The notes beneath the pieces were generated by a model. It was not told the DNA's origin, made no database searches, and was given only the letters and a program-made list of their open reading frames with translations. This document shows positions 56,670 through 64,000 of a DNA stretch of 64,000 bases, one piece after another. The stretch covers positions 2,046,001 to 2,110,000 of the forward strand of contig CM066923.1 in the NCBI GenBank assembly GCA_033964015.1, in the 5' to 3' direction. Source of the DNA: Scolanthus callimorphus (Eukaryota > Cnidaria > Anthozoa > Actiniaria > Edwardsiidae). Position numbers and translations under genes: made by a program. Position 1 is the first letter of the stretch. Each line of letters opens with the position of its first letter.

Positions 56670-57523
56670 AATGCGCGTCGCCGCATTGACATCTCAAGTG
56701 AAATCGCCATAATATAAGATCGCTAGCCGTTCACACATCGCATCTCCGCAGAAATCGCAGCTGAAGACTCGCGCCGTTTGAACGGGTCATAAGATGACTG
56801 TTTTTCCATCCTCTATCCAAAGTCCATTTGCGGTACGTTTGTGTTTCCCGTGAGCCATTGTTGGCAGACATACTTAAGAAATTCATTCCGATCAACGTTT
56901 TATAAAGGGTGGTATTCCCACTCAGATTTATTCAATTTTCATTAATCACCATTTCAGCAGGTCACTTCTGAAAACGACCGCCTGCATATATTGCGCACGC
57001 AGTTTCTATGAATAGTTTCTATGTTGCTAGCTTTGTCTAATCCCAAAAGTGTAGTAACTTGCATTCCACGTGTACTGTTCCTGAGTTACAGAGGTTGCAG
57101 ACGTCAATGATTCTCACAGCAGGGGAATTTTTCTTTGAATTGTCAGTGATTTTGGTCCTGGGGATAGCAATTCTATTGCATAATTGATAACTATTCAAAG
57201 AAGCTCTCCAAAAAATAGCCTTCAAGGCGAAGAAACACAAGACGGAGTTTGGTTACCGCGAAAAAAGTGAGTCCTGGCGTCTTTTTCTCCAATTCCTAAA
57301 TAGTGTAGATGTTTACTCGAAAAATTAGAGTTGTATATCTATACTTTATATGATACTTTCTTGGCTATATACCCGTGTTAATAGACTTACCAAGCAGGTG
57401 TCATATTGGGGATATGATTAACAAAGCCTTTATTATTTCCCACCAATAGAAATCATTCTCTCTGCTCAGCGAGATTTCTACTGCCGACAGCTCTTCGCTA
57501 CTTGAGTTGGTTGTTTGTCGGGA

Positions 57524-57569
57524 ATGGAGGGCAATTCCTTCCTACAAAATGGATGCATTTCCAACAACG
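57524..57569 (+). CDS. PxWK gene exon 1 (putative)
   Basis: ATG in a good context (GGGAATGGAG), MEGNSFLQNGCISNN, donor GTGAGT in phase 1. Chosen because its phase fits exon 2; another upstream start is possible. Confidence 0.55.
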
Positions 57570-60500
57570 GTGAGTTGATCGTGTATAGTACGTCCTCGAG
57601 CTTTAATATGCCGCAATTCCGTTGGATGTGATTCTTGTGTTGAGGTAGCTTTACAAAAAGAAATTGGTAGACCGTTTGATTGATTACATCGAGATAGTTT
57701 AAATAACTTTAGTAAACAAAAGCTTTTGAAGACTGATGTTATTAGAAGTGAAGAGCAACCTTACGTGAAAACATGTTGGAATAAAACAGAAAGATGCAAA
57801 ATTTTCCTTTCGCGGTAAAATTTAAGGCAATTATCACTTTCGCGACGAATGATGCGTTTTTTTTGAAATACCACTCTAAACCTCTTTTGCATCGCAAGTT
57901 ACAAGGCATTTTATTGCGGCTACCGGACATTCACCAATATTTCCCAATAACTGAAATGTACAAAAAGAATACATTTAAGTCAATAACACACTAAAGAAAA
58001 CTGTTATTCTACATATTCGTTTGCGTTTTATATAATTCCTTTGTAAACAAGTTACGTTACCCTGGGACCAAATAAATCTGTTTTGAATGTATTATAGCTT
58101 CACAAAGAATTCACTGACTGACCTTATAATTAATCCTGTCATCCCCATAACCTTGTTTCAGTACAATTATTGGTAGAATGATCAGAATGCATCGCCAGGA
58201 CTCCCACACTGAACGCCAAACTGCTTTTCTTGGCTACCATCCATCAATTCAGGCGCATTGACTTTTTGTTTGCATTTTATGGTGAAAAATTTGCCGAGTC
58301 CCAAAAAAACTTTCAAGTGAAATCACTCAGAGCTGCTCACTCGTTTGATTGACGGAAGCCAAACCGCGGTTTGTTAGTTGGCGTGATATTCACAGAATGA
58401 AAATGGCAATAATTAATTATAATAATAATAATAATAATGATTATCATGGATTAGCCATACTTAGTCTGTCATTACGATGATCCTGTTTATTTCCCACTTT
58501 ATTCAAAGTTCCAGTATTAGTTAACTTCGAAAAGGGACATGTCGCTGATCTCCTGGGCTGAAGAAATGAAAATACCGAATGCGGTATATGAATTTTATAG
58601 AATCGCCTTCATTTATATAAATACAATATTTTAGGTTTCAATATGGCCATACGTACCAAGCGAATTAGGTCTATGTCTTATCTTAGCCAGAGTTCAATTG
58701 CTATAGCCAATAACTAATCTGGTAAATGAAGGCTCGCAGTAAATTGTTTGACCCTGTTTGCTTAAAAAAATATTGCAATAAAAATGGACGATACCAGCTA
58801 TAAGCGCACGCGCTCTTCTTTATTCAGAAATGCCCAAGCCGTATCACACAACTACCAGAATGCAGCGCGCGCTTTTTTAACAGTTTGTTCGACAAACGTC
58901 CCACATCTACCGACATGCAGCGCGCGCGTGCGATATAGCTGGAATCGTCCATTACAATACGAACGCCATGCAATGTTAAAGAGCCCTTGTCAGCCACTCC
59001 TTTGTTATTGTTTTCAGTCGATATCAGACAACGAATTACGTGTAGAAATCTTGAAATAGTCTTCTAAAAACAAAGTTTTATCATTCATTTATCGAATTCA
59101 ATCGAAAATATTACGATACATCCCCTAAATCAGCCGATGGAAATGGATGCTTTCTCTGTCTCGGTATGTTGCTAGGCTGACAAAATGGAGGCTGACAGAG
59201 GCTCTTTAACGTCTGCCCATAGCGAAGACGCGATGGTTCAACCATTTGAAGATTTAAAAGCAAGAAAGAACAAAGGCAGCACCTTCTCCGAACTGGAATA
59301 TTTAGAAAAGATCATGTGTGTTAGTCCGGCTGGGGTTTTGAACACCGGCCTATTACGCAATAGCTTGGTGGCGCCCTACCACTGTGCTAACCGGTCGGCG
59401 GTGCGAACGCAATGGAAATGAATCACCAAAAACAGTTCTACAAACTGGTAAAGGTGAACTGTTCCAGATAAACATCTGCTAGAAAGAACGCATTCAGTCT
59501 CAAACGCCATTTAGAGCTATTTTTCTCCCCGTAGGACTCAGCAATGGCCATACACAGCAGCGACCAGAGTCCACAGCGACTCGCAGGAGACATGAACTCA
59601 TCCCAATTCCTGAGGGAACTCCGATGTGGAAGAAAGCACTTATACTAAAGAAGAACGATGATATTAGGGTTCGTAATATTGTGTGTTTTGTAAGATCCGG
59701 CGCACTTAGACCCCGTCCACACTAACGCGGTTTCGTTTGAATCCGTATACTTTTTGATACGGTTAGGCCTTCCGTCCACACTAACACGCTGATCGTTTTC
59801 ATCGAATCCGTATAACTTTGGAAACGCTCTCGAAAGTGTATCAAAACGAATCCGTATACATATTGTTTTAGTGTGGACGGTCGAATCCGGATAAAAATGA
59901 AAACGATAACGTCAACTGTACCATTAATTTGAGACTGTCCTTGCACACGTCAACATCAAATAAAAACTGTCCTTGTTTGGAGCTAAATCTCCCGTCCACA
60001 CTAACACGCTGCGAATCCGTATCAGTTTGAAAACGAAAACTTTTGAAAACGCGTTAGTGCGGACAGGGCCTTAGTTTCGTGCTACTTAAAATCTTCAGTC
60101 GATCTCGGTGAACATTAAAGGAGCACGGGTGATTCCATACGGCATGCAGGCTACATGTGAACCAATGATTGCGCACATTGCGTCTGCCTATCTCGTCAAG
60201 AGACGTAGGCGACGACGCAAGGAGGGGCCAGCAACAGGGGACTGTCATTCTAGAATTGGTTTGCTCAGCCATTCGCGCAAGTGCCTCCAACGAGTGTAGC
60301 ATCATCTCACGAGATGTACGGATGTCATATATGATTGATGATTTACAAACTTACGTTTTCTCGTCTGGCAGAAGAGGAATGAAGAAATCGAGCGTGAGGA
60401 GAAGGCACACAACAAATATAGCCACTTACCGGAATGGAAGCAAGATATACTGAAGATAAAAGAAGCGCAGAGGTCCAAACAGCAACAACTGGAACAAGAA

Positions 60501-61411
60501 GAGAAAGAAAAACGGGAATCTATGCAAGCTGAATGGGACAAACTTCAGCCATGGCAGCAAGAACTCTTGCGAAAGAAAGGTTGTCACCCGCTCAAAAGAC
60601 GCGTTTCGGTACCAGAAAAAGAGAAGCCTGTGTTTGGTAAGTGAGTAAAAATCGTTGAATCAAGATATATAGCGGCGAGAAATACACTGAAATCGGTGGA
60701 AAATACAAAAAGCATTCCAAAGGAGACCTGCTCTGTTAGTCAATCGAGGCGTCACTTTATTTTCGCATTTTCATAAAAAGAAGAATATTTCATGATATTA
60801 CTTGAGTTATCTTGAAAAACAAACAAGTAGCCAGACCCAGTTAGGCCGGAAGCGCAGAGTGATACAACGGCTGCAAAGAAGGCTCTGGTCGATCGTGTGT
60901 CGCGAATCTATCCCGGGGGGTGACTCCCCTATTTTTGGGGCGGGGATGCTCGTCGGAAACGATTGATTTTACCCATAAAAGGTACCAAAAGGGGCGTGGC
61001 TTAATTGATTTTGACCCCTAAAAGATACCAACAAGTTAGCCTGAATTTCAGACGTGTTTTCTTCGTAATTTTCTCTCGTATTTTTTTACGAGGGAAAATA
61101 CGCCTGAAATTCAGGCTACCAACAATGTGATATTGATAAAACCATTGTTGCTTCGTTTGCTAGAGTGGACCCCTAAGAGGTGATTACTCGCTCAGTGTGG
61201 CACAAGTTATAATACTAACGCGCGGTTCATGCTTGCTTGTACTTCAGCAATTTGGGCTGCAAATCGCCAGTCAAGTGACAGTGATAACAGTAGCGGTACG
61301 AGCCCCGACACCAGCAGAAGCGGTAGTTGTACATCTACTGGTAACAACACACCCAGGGATGCCCCTTCCGACACTTTGCATGATGACATAACTAGTGATG
61401 CAGTCGAATAA
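57524..61411 (+). CDS. Three-motif PxW(K/Q) actin-associated-like protein (4 exons, 202 aa)
   Basis: Exons 57524-57569, 59535-59668, 60372-60636 and 61248-61411 join in phases 1, 0, 1 into 202 residues. Three related motifs have Trp at residues 47 (PMWKKALILKK), 82 (PEWKQDILKIK) and 121 (PWQQELLRKK), separated by charged, probably helical stretches (about 62-118). The C-terminal 50 residues are Ser/Thr/Asp-rich and look disordered. No signal peptide or membrane segment, so cytosolic or nuclear. From memory, P-x-W-K-x-x-(L/I)-L-x-K-K motifs occur in taperin, phostensin and espin-type actin-binding proteins. No canonical PP1 RVxF motif is evident. Exon 1 is only 46 nt and is the least certain part; the exon 2 donor GTTCGT is weak but is the only one keeping the frame. 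The function is inferred, not shown. Confidence 0.72.
58783..58954. mobile_element. MITE with AATGGACGAT ends (copy 3)
   Basis: AATGGACGATACCAGCTATAA and ATATAGCTGGAATCGTCCATT. About 90% like copy 2 by eye. In intron 1 of the PxWK gene. Confidence 0.82.
58985..59208. repeat. Dispersed repeat CCGATGGAAATGGATGCTTT family (copy 3)
   Basis: GAATTCAATCGAAAATATTA, AATCAGCCGATGGAAATGGA, TATGTTGCTAGGCTGACAAA. Overlaps the start of the ORF at 59185. Confidence 0.7.
59185..59421 (+). other. Coding-like ORF, possible alternative exon
   Basis: The open frame begins inside a dispersed repeat (to about 59208), then has a strongly coding-like stretch after a TAG acceptor: EDAMVQPFEDLKARKNKG and FSELEYLEKIM. 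None of its possible donors joins exon 59535 without a stop. It may be an alternative first exon of the PxWK gene or a relic. Confidence 0.3.
59535..59668 (+). CDS. PxWK gene exon 2
   Basis: Acceptor CTCCCCGTAG, LSNGHTQQRPESTATRRRHE, then IPEGTPMWKKALILKKND. Holds the first Trp motif. Confidence 0.78.
59711..60072. mobile_element. MITE with CCGTCCACACTAACGCG ends
   Basis: ACCCCGTCCACACTAACGCG at the left, CGCGTTAGTGCGGACAGGGC at the right, inverted. The interior repeats GAATCCGTAT. In the intron between exons 2 and 3 of the PxWK gene. Confidence 0.8.
60372..60636 (+). CDS. PxWK gene exon 3
   Basis: Acceptor CTCGTCTGGCAG, KRNEEIEREEKAHNKYSHLP, two Trp motifs, then PEKEKPVF. Phase 1 donor GTAAGT. 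Strong coding character. Confidence 0.88.
61034..61120. repeat. Hairpin TAGCCTGAATTTCAG
   Basis: TAGCCTGAATTTCAGACGTG and CGCCTGAAATTCAGGCTA are inverted, meeting at TTTTTTTACGAGGGAAAA. Confidence 0.75.
61248..61411 (+). CDS. PxWK gene exon 4 (terminal)
   Basis: Acceptor GTACTTCAG, AIWAANRQSSDSDNSSG to TLHDDITSDAVE with TAA at 61409-61411. Phase 1 is consistent. Confidence 0.78.
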
Positions 61412-61524
61412 TATACTATAGGGAACCACGGCTGTTTAGACTTTTCAAGCTTTAACAACTCTTATTTTGGTTATGTTTGTAACGAACAAAGCCTCTTTCA
61501 GAGCGTACATGGAAATGCAGCTTA

Positions 61525-61655
61525 GTCCCTGAGACTCCTGTGCTCGGAGATGAACCGTGAGGAAGCTGTGTAAGGGCTGGGTTGGAGGGTCTCGTGGGAC
61601 GTCACACCTTCCATCTCCTACCCACCACAGCGAGCCCACCCAGACTAGGCTGATG
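61525..61655. repeat. Short interspersed element, copy 2
   Basis: Shares the ordered blocks described for 5443-5590; downstream of the PxWK gene. Confidence 0.5.
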
Positions 61656-62255
61656 GAAATGCATAATTTACAGCGCCAGAGTGACGACACATTTCCAAGA
61701 TGGCGGCGCCTCATCAAAGCAAAACGAGTCACGTCGGCCTCTTTTCAGTTATAAAATTTTGACGAATGGTTTTGAGTTGTTAAAGTTTCATCTGAGCTTG
61801 AAAAGGCGAAACAGCCGGGGTTTCCTTGATGTACTATAAAATCAAAGAGATCCTGGACCGGTTTGACCCTTAAACGCCGCGCGTTGGAATTACTTGCAAG
61901 TGATCATAGCCTCTAGACTGCTTGCAGTCCCTTATTTGGCAAGAAAGAAATCTCTCCTACTCTTTTGGCATTTACAGTTGACACTAGGCACTATAGAGTC
62001 ATAAGCTAATGTTAACATTGTAATTGTTCCTAGTCAGGCATGGAATTTGTCAATCAAGCCATATATATCCCCTAATTTGTATTAAAGATGAGTTATATTA
62101 AAGTGAAGTGAACGGATGTTTTCTCAAAAACAACGTGTCTTCTCTACTGGGGTGTCATACAACTCAAACCGCAGAAGGCATATCAGCTTTTCCCTCGGAT
62201 AGGTTTCTGCAAAGAATTCCCTGTGCGTGAGGCCACACCCATCATAGAAAGCCCG

Positions 62256-62407
62256 CATCCTCGCGCGCCAGGGTCCTCCCCTCACCTCCCCCCAGGGGAC
62301 AGATGGTTAAATGCAGGCCTCTGGTAGCAGCTTTTGGGTGGTAAAATTTGAAAACTGTCCTCTGTCCCCTGGGGGGAGGTGAGGGAGGACCCTGGCACGC
62401 GAGGATG
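62256..62407. mobile_element. Hairpin MITE with 10-bp target duplication
   Basis: CATCCTCGCGCGCCAGGGTC...CCCAGGGGACAG and its inverse form arms of about 47 bp. AGAAAGCCCG flanks both sides (62246-62255, 62408-62417). Confidence 0.85.
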
Positions 62408-62885
62408 AGAAAGCCCGATGCTCAAACACCACAGAAAAACCCTTACTGCCCATTGGAATTTTGCGCACAGTAGCAATATTAGGTGTTTATTCTTGGTTGA
62501 ATTGTGCATAACGAGAACCTTTAAGCTAGGTTTTTCTCAGGGCCAGGGAAAACTATTTTATAAACACTGTTGCTTATTATATACACCTATTTCAGGCCCG
62601 TTGTAGCCCGCGATATGCGCGATGCGTCATGGAGCAAATAGATTTACCAAAACAAAATCATGGATGCTGGTTTTATGATAAATAACCATAATTATCACCC
62701 TTTTTAGGGGTGGATCATTAGAAACTGGGGAAGGGGGGGCAATTCCCTCAAAAATATCATGCAGAGATTCAAGCTAGAAAAAAAATCCTACAAAGACATG
62801 GCTTGGGCTCTCGCTAAAAAGATATCTGAAATAGTTATTCCAGCAACTTCTTAAAATTTCGCATAAAGGATAACACCTAATATAG

Positions 62886-63282
62886 CAGTCTGTGAGAACT
62901 CGCGCAACGAAGACACTGCCCTCACGCCGTTTACAAGAACAAGTGTATCTTTCCGAGGAAAAACAAACTCTCCCAAAAATGCCCTTCAGTGCTAGGCCTG
63001 GCAGGCAGTCACTATGTTCGAAAGAAGACCACTTGGGTAAGCGTGAGTTCGACGTTACAAGCATAGAAATTCGTCATTTGGACCGCTTCACGCAAATGAA
63101 TAATACTAATTTCGTCATTTGCGGCGCGCAGTTGCGCGCACAAATAATACAACCTACAGGCTTTGTTTACTATACACAAATAAACGGAATCTTTATCTCT
63201 CCTTTCTCTAGGCTTGATGGAATGCATTTATCAAAATTTGGGCTCGCTTCACGCTGTTCGCGCGCAACGAAAGAAAAATGCG
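62886..63282 (+). CDS. Two exons of an unrecognised gene running off the right edge
   Basis: Exon 62886-63036 (after AATATAG; LPSRRLQEQVYLSEEKQTLP, ending KEDHLG with donor GTAAGC, phase 1) joins exon 63212-63282 (after TTTCTCTAG; LMECIYQNLGSLHAVRAQRK, then KNA and donor GTAACC, phase 0). Phases and splice sites agree and the residue mix is protein-like. I do not recognise a family, no start or stop is seen, and the two exons could also belong to a longer form of the PxWK gene. Confidence 0.45.
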
Positions 63283-64000
63283 GTAACCCGCTACCTGTAA
63301 GATGTCTTCTACTAGGTCAAATAGGGGGCGGGGGGATGGCGAAAACGTGTAACAGATTCATTTCTTTTTAACTCAACCAATAAATATAGCATAAGAACTT
63401 TGTTGTACATATACATAGACCAACAGTATTTTCGTACTCCATTTCTGAACCAATATTAATAAAGTACAAGACAAGAGAAAATGATCCCTTGTATAAGAAC
63501 ATTTTGTGCTGCATATACATACTTGAACGGCCCGTGGGAACGGAACGCCGCGGGAACAGGTTTTGCTCGATGCGCAGGCCTCGTGGGTTTATCCTTTCCC
63601 ACTGTCTATACTTCTCACTCTGACAAGTTTCGGTATGTATGTATAACGTGTATTACAAGATATTTTTTGTGCGTGTGTGTGCGAAAAAAAAAATCGTAGA
63701 TGTCCTTCGCGTCCGAAAAAAATTTGACAACCTGGGGCCGGTTCCTGATAAGAGGACTAACTTAATCCAGGAATAGCGGCTAATCCAGGATTAAATCTGC
63801 TATTCTAGGATTAGCTATTCTAGGAATAAATATCGGTTCCTGAAAGCACAAGTTATTCCCGGATTAGTTATTCCAGGAATAAGACAAACATAACCGGTTT
63901 GACTGCTTTTAGAGCGATTTCATTGGCTGAAATATAAGTGCAAAAGCCAACTATTATCCGTGAGGAGACTGGCCCCAAAAAACAAATGGCGGTGTGCAGA
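63283..64000. other. Right-edge region
   Basis: No clear exon. From 63735 to about 63920 it holds a repeat-like run of ATTCCAGGAATA / TAATCCAGGATTA phrases with GGTTCCTGA near both sides, probably a MITE. Confidence 0.5.

Larger units (their letters stand above)
54852..57523. other. EGF gene 3' flank to PxWK gene
   Basis: No supported exon. Contains the inverted CCAGGGTGG repeat, the CAGGGGCGTAGCC MITE nested beside a GTTCACAC-family fragment, and a distant AATAAA at 55966-55971. Confidence 0.6.

Noticed and set aside
62270..62510. 75-codon minus-strand ORF near 62282
   Set aside because: Lies over the hairpin MITE; composition and splice context do not support a gene.

Overview
This window is animal nuclear DNA. 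Its genes are split by many GT-AG introns, there is a non-LTR retrotransposon tail, and much of the non-coding sequence is short inverted-repeat transposons (MITE-like) and minisatellites. The protein set (a giant secreted cysteine-rich protein, an EGF-repeat receptor and the telomere protein TEN1) together with the repeat style suggests a cnidarian, probably an anthozoan such as a coral. That assignment is inference and rests on no search.

Left two thirds (1 to about 43.4 kb, minus strand): one gene occupies almost the whole stretch. I could chain 34 coding exons by hand with matching splice phases, giving about 8.4 kb of coding sequence (about 2,795 codons). It leaves the window on the left, and its start is lost at a 100-N assembly gap (43378-43477). 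The product is an array of short cysteine modules of the ephrin-receptor-like / GCC2_GCC3 type (motifs like CxxCPxGYYC and CPxGTY). It has two zones: an N-terminal zone of CxxCPAGxxCP modules without YYC, and a long C-terminal zone rich in GYYC. Four exons each lack exactly one base next to a homopolymer, which looks more like a consensus error than gene decay. The introns are packed with transposon-like hairpins, satellites (20, 62, 85 and 90 bp units) and one retrotransposon fragment.

Right third (44.6 to 64 kb, plus strand): a two-exon TEN1 gene (CST telomere-capping complex) starts at 44626, head-to-head with the giant gene. Next comes a six-exon, 840-residue type I membrane protein with 11 EGF repeats, a unique cysteine-containing domain, one transmembrane helix and a 67-residue tail (47696-54851). 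Then follows a four-exon, 202-residue soluble protein carrying three P-x-W-(K/Q)-x-x-(L/I)-(L/I)-x-K motifs like those of actin-associated taperin/phostensin-type proteins (57524-61411). Two spliced coding-like exons near the right edge (62886-63282) belong to an unrecognised gene that runs off the window.

The genes show no operon-like link and are ordinary animal neighbours. The giant protein and the EGF receptor are both extracellular and cysteine-rich, so they may act at the cell surface or in the matrix, but nothing in the sequence shows that they interact. The most unusual material is the giant module array itself, its frameshift pattern, the three-motif tryptophan protein, and inverted-repeat elements that carry expanded satellites inside them.
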